A stretch of DNA of 64,000 nucleotides, from contig JAWPMN010000001.1 in the NCBI GenBank assembly GCA_033344895.1, positions 4,573,962 through 4,637,961 of the forward strand, read 5' to 3'. Source of the stretch: Alphaproteobacteria bacterium. Its GTDB lineage: Bacteria > Pseudomonadota > Alphaproteobacteria > UBA8366 > Aestuariispiraceae. Positions 8,897 through 17,995 of this stretch are shown here, one piece after another; position 1 is the stretch's first letter; each line of letters begins with the position of its first letter. A model generated the notes under the pieces. It had not been told where the DNA came from. It ran no database searches and saw only the letters and a program-made list of their open reading frames with translations. The position numbers were made by a program, and so were the translations under genes.

Positions 8897-9567
8897 GCAA
8901 GCCTCTGATCGGAGTCACGACCAGCCACATGCGGGGCTGGCGCTCCTGGCAGTTTCAGCGATTTGCCATCTGGCGGGCCGGCGGCAGGGCGCGGCGCTTG
9001 ACCGCCAGCCGGGTCGACGACGTGAAGGCGGCCGCAGCCGACCTCGATGGCCTCGTCATCGGCGGTGGAGACGACATCTCCGCCTCACTGTATGGCGGCG
9101 CCGTGCACCCCGCGATCCGGATCGACCCGGACCGGGACCGCCTGGAATACGCGCTGCTCGAGACACTTGGCGGCAGCACCGTTCCGGTTCTCGGCGTCTG
9201 CCGCGGTGCTCAGATGCTGGCACTTTGGCGGGGCGGTTCCCTGATCGAGGACATCTATGCCCGCTACCCGGACCTTCCCAAACTGCGCACCGTGCTGCCG
9301 CGAAAGCGTGTGGATGTCGCTCCGGACACGCGACTGGCTGCCATCCTGGGCCGCACGGAGATCTGGGTGAACTCCCTGCACCATCAGGCCGTGGAGTATC
9401 CCGGCGACGGCATGCGTCTGGCCGCCGCGGACCGGCGCGGTGTCACCCAGGGTCTGGAACATCTGGGCGATCGTTTCATGCTGGGGGTTCAGTGGCATCC
9501 GGAATACATGCCGCAGAAATCGTCGCAGCAGCGACTGTACCGCGCCCTTGTGACTGCTGCGCGCTAG
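8893..9567 (+). CDS. Gamma-glutamyl-GABA-hydrolase-like class I glutamine amidotransferase (peptidase C26)
   Basis: This 224-aa cytoplasmic enzyme begins SKPLIGVTTSHMRG and has GLVIGGGDDIS. It has the nucleophile elbow LGVCRGAQML (catalytic Cys) and the His/Glu pair in GVQWHPEYM, so the full triad is present. PuuD-type relatives hydrolyse gamma-glutamyl amides; others use Gln as ammonia donor. It overlaps the amidoligase by four bases, so the two are coupled and likely act in sequence: one forms an amide bond and the other supplies ammonia or trims a gamma-glutamyl bond (inference). Confidence 0.88.
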   Translation: MSKPLIGVTTSHMRGWRSWQFQRFAIWRAGGRARRLTASRVDDVKAAAADLDGLVIGGGDDISASLYGGAVHPAIRIDPDRDRLEYALLETLGGSTVPVLGVCRGAQMLALWRGGSLIEDIYARYPDLPKLRTVLPRKRVDVAPDTRLAAILGRTEIWVNSLHHQAVEYPGDGMRLAAADRRGVTQGLEHLGDRFMLGVQWHPEYMPQKSSQQRLYRALVTAAR

Positions 9568-9662
9568 ACAGATATATGCGACACCTTTCCGCGATTTAGC
9601 GACAAATTGGCCGTTGACGGCGGCGTCACCCGATCCTAGCTTCCGCACACTTCGACCTCTCG

Positions 9663-10835
9663 ATGGAGACCCCGCCCGTGACCGCCAACGTCCAAAAGCC
9701 GGAGCAACGTCCGGTTAGCCCGCTGTTTTCCTCAGGACCTTGCGCGAAGCGACCCGGCTGGTCGCCGGCGGCGCTGAACGACGCCCTTCTCGGTCGTTCC
9801 CATCGTTCCGGACCGGGGAAGGCGAAGCTGAAGGAAGTCATTGATTGCAGCCGAGCCATCTTGGGCCTTCCGGACGACTATCGTATCGGCATCGTTCCGG
9901 CCTCCGATACCGGTGCTGTCGAGATGGCGATGTGGTCACTTCTGGGGCCGCGTGGCGTCGACATGCTGGCCTGGGAAAGTTTCGGCAAGGGCTGGGTCAC
10001 CGATGTCGCAAAGCAACTGAAACTGGAAGACGTGCGCGTGATCGAGGCCGATTATGGTCTGTTGCCCGAACTGGGCGCGGTCGATCCGGACCGGGACGTC
10101 GTCTTCACGTGGAACGGGACGACCAGCGGCGTGAAAGTGCCCGATGCCGACTGGATCGCCACCGATCGCAAGGGCCTGACGATCTGCGACGCAACGTCCG
10201 CCGCTTTTGCGATGGATCTGCCCTGGGACAAGCTGGATGTCGTCACCTGGTCCTGGCAGAAAGTGCTGGGTGGTGAAGGGGCCCACGGCATGCTGGTCCT
10301 GTCCCCCCGCGCCGTGGAGCGACTGGAGAGCTACAGCCCGGCCTGGCCGATGCCGAAGATCTTTCGCATGACCAAGGGCGGCAAGCTGATCGAGGGGATC
10401 TTCAAAGGGGAGACGATCAACACGCCGTCGATGCTGTGCGTCGAAGACGCGATCGATTCCCTGACCTGGGCCGAAAGTATCGGCGGGCTGTCCGCCCTGA
10501 TTGAGCGGTCGCAGAACAATCTGGAAACCGTCGAAGACTGGGTCGCCCGGACCGACTGGATCGAATTCCTGCCCAACGATCCGGCGACACGATCCAGCAC
10601 ATCGATCTGCCTGATGCTGTCCGACGCCTGCCCGCTGGAGGGAGACGCACGCGCGACGGCGCCCAAGCGCATGGCAACCCTGCTGGAAAAGGAAGGCGTC
10701 GCGCTGGACATCAACGGCTACCGCGACGCGCCGCCAGGTCTGCGCATCTGGGGCGGTGCCACGGTCGAGCCGTCGGATATGGCGGCGCTGATGCCCTGGC
10801 TCGACTGGGCCTATGCCCAGATAATCGCGGAGTAA
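9663..10835 (+). CDS. serC: Phosphoserine aminotransferase
   Basis: This 390-aa PLP enzyme makes 3-phosphoserine from 3-phosphohydroxypyruvate and glutamate (serine biosynthesis, cytoplasm). It has the class V aminotransferase layout: [12 protein letters not shown] at the start, the cofactor region [39 protein letters not shown], and the PLP-binding lysine in [14 protein letters not shown]. The form resembles the alphaproteobacterial SerC variant and not the E. coli one. It lies four bases before serA, giving a two-gene serine operon. Confidence 0.94.
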   Translation: METPPVTANVQKPEQRPVSPLFSSGPCAKRPGWSPAALNDALLGRSHRSGPGKAKLKEVIDCSRAILGLPDDYRIGIVPASDTGAVEMAMWSLLGPRGVDMLAWESFGKGWVTDVAKQLKLEDVRVIEADYGLLPELGAVDPDRDVVFTWNGTTSGVKVPDADWIATDRKGLTICDATSAAFAMDLPWDKLDVVTWSWQKVLGGEGAHGMLVLSPRAVERLESYSPAWPMPKIFRMTKGGKLIEGIFKGETINTPSMLCVEDAIDSLTWAESIGGLSALIERSQNNLETVEDWVARTDWIEFLPNDPATRSSTSICLMLSDACPLEGDARATAPKRMATLLEKEGVALDINGYRDAPPGLRIWGGATVEPSDMAALMPWLDWAYAQIIAE

Positions 10836-10839
10836 GCCG

Positions 10840-12420
10840 ATGCCGAAAGTTCTGATTTCCGACAAGCTGAGCGATCGTGCCGTTGCGGTCTTCCGCGACC
10901 GCGGTATCGAGGTCGACTTCGAGCCGGGCCTGCCGGCGGAAGACCTGCTGACGCGTATCGCCGATTACGACGGGCTGGCCATCCGGTCCGCGACCAAGGT
11001 GACCGAAGAGGTGCTGAACGCCGGAAACGGACACCTGAAGGTCGTCGGTCGGGCCGGGATCGGCGTCGACAACGTCGATCTGGCCGCCGCGACCCGTAAC
11101 GGCGTTGTGGTGATGAACACGCCTTTCGGCAATTCCATCACGACTGCCGAACATGCCATCGCCATGATGATGGCCCTGGCCCGGCAGATTCCCGCCGCCG
11201 ACGCATCCACCCGCGCCGGAAAGTGGGAGAAATCGAAATTCATGGGCGTCGAACTGTTCGGCAAGACGCTGGGTCTCGTCGGGTCCGGCAATATCGGCAG
11301 CATCGTGGCCGACCGGGCCCAGGGTCTGAAAATGAAAGTCGTGGCCTATGACCCGTTCCTGTCGCCGGAAAGGGCGCGCGAGTTGGGTGTCGAGAAGGTC
11401 GGTCTGGACGATCTGCTGGAACGGGCGGATTTCATCACCATCCACACGCCGCTGACCGACAGCACCCGCAATCTGCTCGACGCGAAGGCGCTGGCGAAAT
11501 GCAAACCGGGGATCCGCATCGTCAACTGCGCCCGCGGCGGAATCGTGGACGAGGCGGCGCTCAAGGACGCGCTGGACAGCGGCCATGTCGCCGGTGCGGC
11601 ACTGGATGTCTTCACCGTTGAGCCGGCACGGGAAAACCCGCTGTTCGATACGCCCAACGTCGTCGCAACACCGCATCTCGGCGCTGCGACTGAAGAGGCG
11701 CAGGAAAATGTCGCCCTGCAGGTCGCGGAACAGATGTCCGATTACCTGCTGACAGGCGCCATCAGCAACGCGCTCAACATGCCGTCGATCTCCGCCGAGG
11801 ATGCACCCCGCCTGCAGCCCTACATGACGCTGGCCTGCCAATTGGGCTCGTTCGCAGGACAGGTGACGGAAACCGCCCTCAAGGCCGTGACGCTGGAATT
11901 CGAAGGCCATGTTGCGAAACTGAATGTCAAGCCGCTGGTCCAGGCGGCACTGGCGGAGGTCATGAAGCCGTTCTCCGATGCGGTGAATATGGTCAACGCC
12001 CCGGTTTTTGCCCGCGAACGCGGCGTCGATGTGTCCGAAGTGATTCATGACCGCCCCGGCGACTATCAGACGCTGATCAAGCTGACGGTCACGACGGAGC
12101 GTTTCACCCGTTCCGTCTCAGGTACCCTGTTCGGCGGCGACCTGCCCCGTATCGTCGACATCAAGGGCATCGCGATCGAGGCGGAACTGACACCGCATAT
12201 GCTCTACATCACGAACCACGACAAGCCCGGCCTGATCGGCGGTCTGGGGACGGTTCTGGGCAATGCGGGGGTCAATATCGCGACCTTCCATCTGGGCCGT
12301 GCGGAGGCCGGCGGTGACGCCATCGCCCTGATTTCCGTCGATGAGGCGATCTCGCCGGAGGTTTTGACGCAGATTCAGGCCCTGCCTCAGATCAAGCAGG
12401 TCAAGACGCTGAAATTCTGA
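10840..12420 (+). CDS. serA: D-3-phosphoglycerate dehydrogenase
   Basis: This 526-aa enzyme oxidises 3-phosphoglycerate to 3-phosphohydroxypyruvate with NAD, the first step of serine synthesis. Its substrate domain is at 1-98 and 285-310. The NAD domain carries LVGSGNIGSIVADRA, the active-site Arg lies in NCARGGIVDE, and the His in ATPHLGAATEE. An intervening domain (about 320-450) precedes a C-terminal ACT domain (about 453-526), which in this long form binds serine for feedback control. Length is normal for the long type. It follows serC with a 4-base gap. Confidence 0.97.
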   Translation: MPKVLISDKLSDRAVAVFRDRGIEVDFEPGLPAEDLLTRIADYDGLAIRSATKVTEEVLNAGNGHLKVVGRAGIGVDNVDLAAATRNGVVVMNTPFGNSITTAEHAIAMMMALARQIPAADASTRAGKWEKSKFMGVELFGKTLGLVGSGNIGSIVADRAQGLKMKVVAYDPFLSPERARELGVEKVGLDDLLERADFITIHTPLTDSTRNLLDAKALAKCKPGIRIVNCARGGIVDEAALKDALDSGHVAGAALDVFTVEPARENPLFDTPNVVATPHLGAATEEAQENVALQVAEQMSDYLLTGAISNALNMPSISAEDAPRLQPYMTLACQLGSFAGQVTETALKAVTLEFEGHVAKLNVKPLVQAALAEVMKPFSDAVNMVNAPVFARERGVDVSEVIHDRPGDYQTLIKLTVTTERFTRSVSGTLFGGDLPRIVDIKGIAIEAELTPHMLYITNHDKPGLIGGLGTVLGNAGVNIATFHLGRAEAGGDAIALISVDEAISPEVLTQIQALPQIKQVKTLKF

Positions 12421-12618
12421 CCGCCCGGCGGTTGTCGCCGAGGATACGCGCACATCGTAGTCGGGAATTGAGCGCCCGCAGCAGGGATTGCGGCAGCGCA
12501 AACACGCCTTGTTTTCAATCCCGTAAAATGAGTTTCGCCGATCTGGCCTATTTTGTCTTTCGCACCTGCAATATATGTCGGTACACTCGAGCCGGTTTCG
12601 AACCATTAAGGATTCTCG

Positions 12619-13878
12619 ATGCTTTACTCGATGTACGATGCGCGATCCCGTGCGCTGGCGCCGGTCCGTCTGATGGCGGAGGCGACGCGCCTGACCTTCG
12701 TGAACCCGTTCCATCCTCTTAGCTGGACCCCTCTCGGTCGCATGATGGCAGCAGGCTCCGGCGTCGTCGAAAGTCTGCTGGCAGAACGCGGAAAGCCGGA
12801 ATGGGACATCGAAACGGTCGAAATTGACGGAAAGCCGCAGCCGATCGAGATCGAGCCGGTTGTGCGCCAGCCGTTCGGCGACCTCGTGCGTTTCCGCAAG
12901 ACTGGATTCGATCGGAAACAGCCGCGTATTCTGCTGGTCGCGCCAATGTCCGGTCACTACGCGACGCTGCTGCGCGATACCGCCCGTGCGCTGCTGAAAG
13001 AGAATGAAGTCTGGGTGACGGATTGGCACGATGCGGCCCAGGTGCCGAAAACCGAGGGTCGGTTCGGCATCGACGCCTACATGCAGTACCTGATGGATTT
13101 CCTGGCCCATCTGCATGCCGAGGACCCGCGACCGGTCCACATCATGGCGGTCTGCCAGCCGGCTCCACTGGTGCTGGCCACGGTGGCCCTGCTGGCGGAA
13201 GAGAAGGCCCCGCATTGCCCGGCGAGCATGATCCTGATGGGCGGCCCGGTCGATACCCGCGCGGCGTCCACGGTGGTGACCCAGGTCGCTGAAAACCGGT
13301 CGATGTCCTGGTTCGAAAGCAACGTGATCCATCGCGTACCGGCCCGCTATCCGGGCGCCAATCGCAAGGTCTATCCGGGATTCCTGCAGTTGCGCGCCTT
13401 CTGGTCGATGAACCCGGCGCGCCACGCCGGCGCCCACTGGTCGATGTTCAAGCATCTGGTGCAGGGGGACGGCGAATCCGCCGACCGCACGCGGGCCTTC
13501 TATGACGAATACATGGCCGTCGCCGATGTTGCGGCCGACTTCTTCCTGGAGACGGTCGATCACGTCTTCCGTCGACATTCGCTGCCGAAGGGTGAACTGA
13601 CCTGGAAGGGTCGCCTGGTGCGCCCGGAAACGATTCGCGATATCGGTCTGATGACGGTCGAGGGCGAGTTGGACGATATTTCCGCCCCGGCCCAGACCGA
13701 AGCGGCACACGACATCTGCCCGAACATTCCGGAAGCCCTGCGCGAGCACCTGATGCAGCCACAGGTCGGCCATTACGGCATCTTCAACGGCCGCCGCTGG
13801 CGCGAGCAGATCTGTCCGAAAATCGGTGCCTTCGTCCGCCGAATGGAAGCAGGTGACGTCAAACAGGACGCGGCTTAG
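12619..13878 (+). CDS. phaZ: Intracellular polyhydroxyalkanoate depolymerase
   Basis: This 419-aa cytoplasmic enzyme hydrolyses intracellular PHA granules. It begins with the family-typical MLYSMYDARSRALAPVR. It has an alpha/beta-hydrolase core with VAPMSGHYATLLRDT and the nucleophile motif AVCQPAP, where Cys takes the place of Ser as is usual for this class. The acid region is GELDDISAPAQT and the His region is QVGHYGIFNGRRW. There is no signal peptide, as expected. No phaC, phaR or phasin gene is next to it in the window. It implies that the organism stores PHA. Confidence 0.95.
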   Translation: MLYSMYDARSRALAPVRLMAEATRLTFVNPFHPLSWTPLGRMMAAGSGVVESLLAERGKPEWDIETVEIDGKPQPIEIEPVVRQPFGDLVRFRKTGFDRKQPRILLVAPMSGHYATLLRDTARALLKENEVWVTDWHDAAQVPKTEGRFGIDAYMQYLMDFLAHLHAEDPRPVHIMAVCQPAPLVLATVALLAEEKAPHCPASMILMGGPVDTRAASTVVTQVAENRSMSWFESNVIHRVPARYPGANRKVYPGFLQLRAFWSMNPARHAGAHWSMFKHLVQGDGESADRTRAFYDEYMAVADVAADFFLETVDHVFRRHSLPKGELTWKGRLVRPETIRDIGLMTVEGELDDISAPAQTEAAHDICPNIPEALREHLMQPQVGHYGIFNGRRWREQICPKIGAFVRRMEAGDVKQDAA

Positions 13879-13888
13879 ACTGGCGGGC

Positions 13889-14713
13889 ATGATCCGTCTG
13901 CTCCCGGCCCTCGCCCTGTTCCTCCCCCTGTCCCTGCCCGTCGCCGCGCAGGAAATGCTGCCCGACGGCGCGATCGCCGAGGGCATGGGCCTGAAGGCCT
14001 GGTACGCGACGCCAACCGAGCGCTACGCCCACGGCATTCTGGGGGACGCCATCGAAGCCGGCAGCCTGATCGTCGAGCAGGACGGCAAGTCCTACCGTTA
14101 TGACCTGCCGGAAGACAGTGTCTTCGAAGACCTGACCCCGCGCATTGCAGACGTCGATGGCGACGGCACACCGGAAATTCTGACGATCCGGTCCTATAGC
14201 AATCTCGGCGCCACGATCACCCTTTTCTCCGTCCGCGACGGCGCCGTGAAACCAGTGGCGGAGGCAGCGCCTATCGGAACGGCGAACCGGTGGCTGAATC
14301 CGGCCGGCGTGGCAGATTTCGATGGCGACGGGGCGCAGGAAATTGCCGTCATCCGCACGCCGCATATCGGCGGCATCCTGATCCTGTATGGCTGGGATGG
14401 GGCATCCGACAGGCTGGTCGAGGAATCGCGAAGGGCAGGATACTCGACCCACGCAATCGGCTCGCGGGCTTTGGGACTGGCCCTGGCGACGGACTGGGAC
14501 GGCGACGGGGTTACGGACCTCCTGCTGCCGCGTCAGGATCGCAAGGAACTGGTGGCCCTTTCCATGGCCGGGGGCGATTTCCGGGAAATCGCAGCCTACA
14601 AGATGCGCCGCGAAATATCGGGGGACCTGGAACTGATTGGAAACTTTGTTAAGGTCCCGGTCAGGGGCGGGCTGAATCGCACCATTACCCGCCCCTATCC
14701 CGAGAAACAGTGA
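13889..14713 (+). CDS. Secreted FG-GAP/VCBS-like beta-propeller protein
   Basis: This is a 274-aa protein with a Sec signal peptide (about 1-21, cleavage near PVAA-QE). It contains repeated Asp-rich calcium-type loops: ADVDGDGTPEI, ADFDGDGAQEI and TDWDGDGVTDL, each opening a blade of an FG-GAP/VCBS-type propeller. The function is unknown; such proteins are extracytoplasmic. It starts 10 bases after phaZ, so they share a transcript. Its TGA abuts the copA stop on the other strand, the two stop codons together forming TGATCA. The ATG at 13889 was chosen for the signal peptide. Confidence 0.8.
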   Translation: MIRLLPALALFLPLSLPVAAQEMLPDGAIAEGMGLKAWYATPTERYAHGILGDAIEAGSLIVEQDGKSYRYDLPEDSVFEDLTPRIADVDGDGTPEILTIRSYSNLGATITLFSVRDGAVKPVAEAAPIGTANRWLNPAGVADFDGDGAQEIAVIRTPHIGGILILYGWDGASDRLVEESRRAGYSTHAIGSRALGLALATDWDGDGVTDLLLPRQDRKELVALSMAGGDFREIAAYKMRREISGDLELIGNFVKVPVRGGLNRTITRPYPEKQ

Positions 14714-16870
14714 TCAGGGCCGCCAACGCCGCAGCAGCAGCGAACTTGTGACCACACTGACCGAGCTCATCGCCATGGCCGCCCCGGCAATGGCGGGACT
14801 GAGATACCCGAATGCCGCCAGCGGCAGACCGATCACATTGTAGATGAAGGCCCAGAACAGGTTCTGCCGAATCTTCCAGACCGTACGACGGCAGATTTCC
14901 AGAGTACCCGCCACGAGGTCCAGATCTGGCCGCATCAGCGTGATTGGCGCGGCATCCAAGGCGATCTCCGCCCCCGTGCCCATGGCGATCCCAAGATCCG
15001 CCTGAACCAGAGCCGGCGCATCGTTTATACCATCACCGACCATGGCAACCCGGCTGCCGTTTTCCTGATAGGTCCGCACCGTTCGGGCCTTCCGGTCCGG
15101 CTTCACCTGCGCCTCGACATCATCGAGCCCCAGCATTTCAGCCACATGCCTGGCAGCGGCCGGGCTGTCGCCTGAAATCATGCCGAGGCGAAGTCCGCGA
15201 CCCTTCAACCGGGCAATCATCGCCCGGGCACCGTCCCGCGGTGTGTCGGCCAGGCCGAAAATGGCGCGCAAGCGGCCATCCTGCGCCATCAGGACAACCG
15301 TACTGCCCTTCTCCTCCAGCGCGTGGATTCGGCTTTCATCCTCGGCTGCCAGGGAGACTTTCATTCGCTTCATCAGGGCCCGATTGCCCAGCCCCAGGGC
15401 CCGTCCGTCGACCGTACCGGTTATCCCTTCACCGGAGTGATTGCGGAAGGAATCCGGGGACGGCAGCTCGTCCATGTTGCCATCAAATGCCTGTCGGAAG
15501 GCATTGGCCAGCGGGTGCTCACTGCCACGCTGAAGAATAACCGCGTCGCGCAGGGCTTCCGCGTCATCCGATCCCGCCACCAGTTCGGGCTTGCCCCGTG
15601 TAAGCGTGCCGGTCTTGTCGAAAAGCACGGTATCGATGCCCATGGCGCGCTCCATCGCATCGACATCCTTGATCAGAATGCCGGCACGTGCCGCGGCCCC
15701 GGTTCCGGCCACGATGGCTGTGGGCGATGCGAGCCCCAAGGCACAGGGGCAGGCGATCACAAGGACCGAGACTGCCGCAATGATTGCCTGCTCAAACCCC
15801 TGACCGGCAATCATCCACCCGGCGAAGGTGCCAATCGCGATCACAAGAACGATCGGCACAAAGACGGCGCTGACCCGATCGACCAGTTTCTGGACGGGCG
15901 CCTTGCCGCTTTGCGCCCGTTCGACCAATCGCGTGATCTTCGACAGGGTCGTATCCTTGCCGATGGCGGTCGCCTCGATGCGCAAGAGACCATCGCCATT
16001 GACCGCGCCCCCGATCACCGGGTCGCCCACCCCTTTCGGTACCGGCACGCTTTCCCCGGTTACGAGAGACTCATCAACATCGGAACCACCGCCGACCACG
16101 TGGCCGTCGACCGGGATACGTTCCCCGGATTTCACGATCAGGACGTCGCCCAGCGCCACGGCGTCGATGGCCACAGTCTCTTCGCCCCCCGACGCGGTCT
16201 CCCGCCGGGCGGTGTCCGGGCGCAATGCCATCAACCCACGGATTGCCTCGCTGGCACCGGCCTTGGCGCGCGCCTCCAACTGCTTCCCGAACAGGACCAG
16301 CGTTATGATGACGACGGCGGCCTCGAAATAGAGATGTCCCTCAGCCTGCGCCCCCAGGGTCAGGACCAACCACAGCGAATAGAAATACGCCGCCCCCGTC
16401 CCGATGGAGACCAGCAGGTCCATGGTCCCGCTGAGCGACCGGATCGCATGAAGCGCCCCCTTATGGAACCTGAACCCTGCGCCAAAGACGACCGGCGCAG
16501 CCAGCAAAGGCTCGAGCCAGTAAGGCATCATCCAGTGAAGCCCGAGCACCATGAAGATCATTTGCGCCAGGAACGGCACCGTCAGAACGGCAGACAGACC
16601 GAGCCACAGCCATGTCTTGCGGGTTTCGGCGCGAACTGCCGCCTCTCGCTCTTCCGGATCGATATCCTCCCTGCGCCAGGCGGCATAGCCCGCGCGCCCT
16701 ACCGCCGCAATCAGATCCTGGCTGGATGCATCGCCTTCCACATGGGCGCGCTCCAGCGCCAGATTTACCGTCGCCTGTGCCACGCCAGGCACGCCGGAAA
16801 GAGCCTTTTCCACTGTGCGGGCGCAGCCGGCACAGGTCATTCCATCAATGTCGAATTCTTGGATAGCCAT
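14714..16870 (-). CDS. copA: Cu(I)-exporting P1B-type ATPase
   Basis: This 718-aa inner-membrane pump exports Cu(I). It has a single N-terminal HMA domain with MTCAGCAR, then transmembrane helices. The ion-path motif is ACPCALG, the phosphorylated Asp is in DKTGTLTRG, the HP motif is SEHPLANA, and the hinge is GDGINDAPAL. Having one HMA domain, not two, is common. It is divergent from cueR across a 123-base region carrying two CueR-type promoters, which strongly supports copper as the inducer. GC and codon use match the conserved flank, so it is part of the core genome and separate from the island's copper operon. Confidence 0.96.
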   Translation of the reverse strand: MAIQEFDIDGMTCAGCARTVEKALSGVPGVAQATVNLALERAHVEGDASSQDLIAAVGRAGYAAWRREDIDPEEREAAVRAETRKTWLWLGLSAVLTVPFLAQMIFMVLGLHWMMPYWLEPLLAAPVVFGAGFRFHKGALHAIRSLSGTMDLLVSIGTGAAYFYSLWLVLTLGAQAEGHLYFEAAVVIITLVLFGKQLEARAKAGASEAIRGLMALRPDTARRETASGGEETVAIDAVALGDVLIVKSGERIPVDGHVVGGGSDVDESLVTGESVPVPKGVGDPVIGGAVNGDGLLRIEATAIGKDTTLSKITRLVERAQSGKAPVQKLVDRVSAVFVPIVLVIAIGTFAGWMIAGQGFEQAIIAAVSVLVIACPCALGLASPTAIVAGTGAAARAGILIKDVDAMERAMGIDTVLFDKTGTLTRGKPELVAGSDDAEALRDAVILQRGSEHPLANAFRQAFDGNMDELPSPDSFRNHSGEGITGTVDGRALGLGNRALMKRMKVSLAAEDESRIHALEEKGSTVVLMAQDGRLRAIFGLADTPRDGARAMIARLKGRGLRLGMISGDSPAAARHVAEMLGLDDVEAQVKPDRKARTVRTYQENGSRVAMVGDGINDAPALVQADLGIAMGTGAEIALDAAPITLMRPDLDLVAGTLEICRRTVWKIRQNLFWAFIYNVIGLPLAAFGYLSPAIAGAAMAMSSVSVVTSSLLLRRWRP

Positions 16871-16894
16871 CTTGCCACCTTCCTTTCGCCACCC

Positions 16895-16925
16895 TAGATG
16901 GGGCTTCCAGTGACTGGAAGGTCAA
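16895..16925 (-). promoter_or_regulatory. CueR-type promoter of copA
   Basis: Read on the minus strand this is TTGACC, a 19-bp spacer, then CATCTA. The spacer carries the dyad CTTCCAGTGACTGGAAG, the CueR-type operator form, and a 19-bp spacing is the hallmark of MerR-family activated promoters. It lies immediately upstream of copA. Confidence 0.85.
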
Positions 16926-16933
16926 GAGGTGTA

Positions 16934-16964
16934 TTGACCCTCCAGTGGGTGGAAGCTTTAAAAA
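16934..16964 (+). promoter_or_regulatory. CueR-type promoter of cueR-cytochrome c
   Basis: TTGACC, a 19-bp spacer containing CTCCAGTGGGTGGAAG (imperfect CueR-type dyad), then TAAAAA. It points toward cueR, so the regulator and the cytochrome gene are likely copper-induced too. The weaker dyad suggests lower affinity than the copA site (inference). Confidence 0.75.
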
Positions 16965-16993
16965 AAATTCCTTCGGCACCTGGAGGGCGGAAA

Positions 16994-17386
16994 ATGAACA
17001 TATCGGACGCGGCCAAACTGACCGGATTGCCCGCCAAGACAATTCGGTATTACGAACAGATCGACCTTGTGTCCGCGACGCGCTGCGACAACGGGTATCG
17101 CGATTTCAGCTATGAGGACGTGCAGCTCCTGCACTTCGTAAAACGCGCGCGGGACCTCGGATTCTCGGTCGAGGATTGCCGCACGCTTCTGGGCCTCTAC
17201 ACCGACGAGAACCGGACCAGCGCCGAGGTTAAGGCGGTGGCGCAGAACCACCTGGTGGAAATCGACGCGAAGATCCGGCAGCTGAACGCGATGCGCGATA
17301 CGCTGTCGCATCTGGTGCACTGTTGCGACGGAGATTCCCGCCCGTCCTGTCCAATCCTGGAAAACCTTGCCGGAGACAAACCATGA
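16994..17386 (+). CDS. cueR: Cu(I)-responsive MerR-family regulator
   Basis: This 130-aa regulator has the MerR winged helix (MNISDAAKLTGLPAKTIRYY), a dimerisation helix, and the C-terminal metal loop CCDGDSRPSCP. Cys111 and Cys119 correspond to the two CueR ligands. The residue before the dimer helix is Ser (RTSAEVK), as in monovalent-ion sensors, where Hg/Zn sensors have Cys. GGAGGG precedes the ATG at 16994; a longer upstream frame is ignored. It overlaps the cytochrome gene by four bases and is divergent from copA. Confidence 0.93.
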   Translation: MNISDAAKLTGLPAKTIRYYEQIDLVSATRCDNGYRDFSYEDVQLLHFVKRARDLGFSVEDCRTLLGLYTDENRTSAEVKAVAQNHLVEIDAKIRQLNAMRDTLSHLVHCCDGDSRPSCPILENLAGDKP

Positions 17387-17817
17387 CTTGCCGGATGGCA
17401 CTTGCCGCCGCTTCCGTTCTTGCAATGACGACCGCGGCCGCATCGGCCGAAACCTTCTTCCTGCCCGACGACAAAGACTTCATCGGTCTCGGCAGCGTGA
17501 TCTATCAGTCGGAATGCGCGGCATGCCATGGGGCAAAACTGGAAGGCGAGCCGGATTGGCGGCAGCGCAAGGCCAATGGAAGAATGCCTGCCCCGCCCCA
17601 TGACGAAACCGGGCACACATGGCATCACAGCGAACGCCAGTTGTTCGACATCACCAAATACGGCCTGCAGAAATTTGCCGGCGAGGACTACCAGACCGAC
17701 ATGCCGGCCTATGCTGAGAAACTGACCGACGCAGAGATCATCGCCGTACTGTCCTACATCAAGAGCACCTGGCCTGCGGAAATCCGGGCGCGCCACGACA
17801 AAATGAGCCGTCAGTAG
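17383..17817 (+). CDS. Periplasmic c-type cytochrome
   Basis: This 144-aa protein has a signal peptide (about 1-22, cleavage near SASA-ET), one haem motif CAACHG, and a likely axial Met in TDMPAYAEKL. The class I cytochrome c fold ends in DAEIIAVLSYIKSTWP. Its ATG overlaps the cueR stop (ATGA), so it is co-expressed with the copper sensor. Its role may be electron transfer under copper stress, for example with a copper oxidase; this is inference, but coupling to cueR is clear in the sequence. Confidence 0.88.
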   Translation: MTCRMALAAASVLAMTTAAASAETFFLPDDKDFIGLGSVIYQSECAACHGAKLEGEPDWRQRKANGRMPAPPHDETGHTWHHSERQLFDITKYGLQKFAGEDYQTDMPAYAEKLTDAEIIAVLSYIKSTWPAEIRARHDKMSRQ

Positions 17818-17995
17818 CGCGCTGCGGCTTTGTCCATCCACGTCATCGATGGTTTACTTGCCACCCTGCGGCCGGAAGTCCGAAACTGCCAGGGCCTGAG
17901 ACATCCGCAGGGACTCTCGCCGCCCGCACCCGGTCTGCTCGATCCGGACGGATTCGGCAGGTGCCCAAATTCGAAGTCCTGAAGGGAAAAGCCAG

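Noticed and set aside
12118..13986. A 622-codon minus-strand frame opposite phaZ
   Set aside because: No motifs and spans serA, phaZ and the next gene; a shadow frame.
15323..16897. A 524-codon plus-strand frame opposite copA
   Set aside because: Antisense of copA, whose P-type ATPase motifs are complete on the minus strand.
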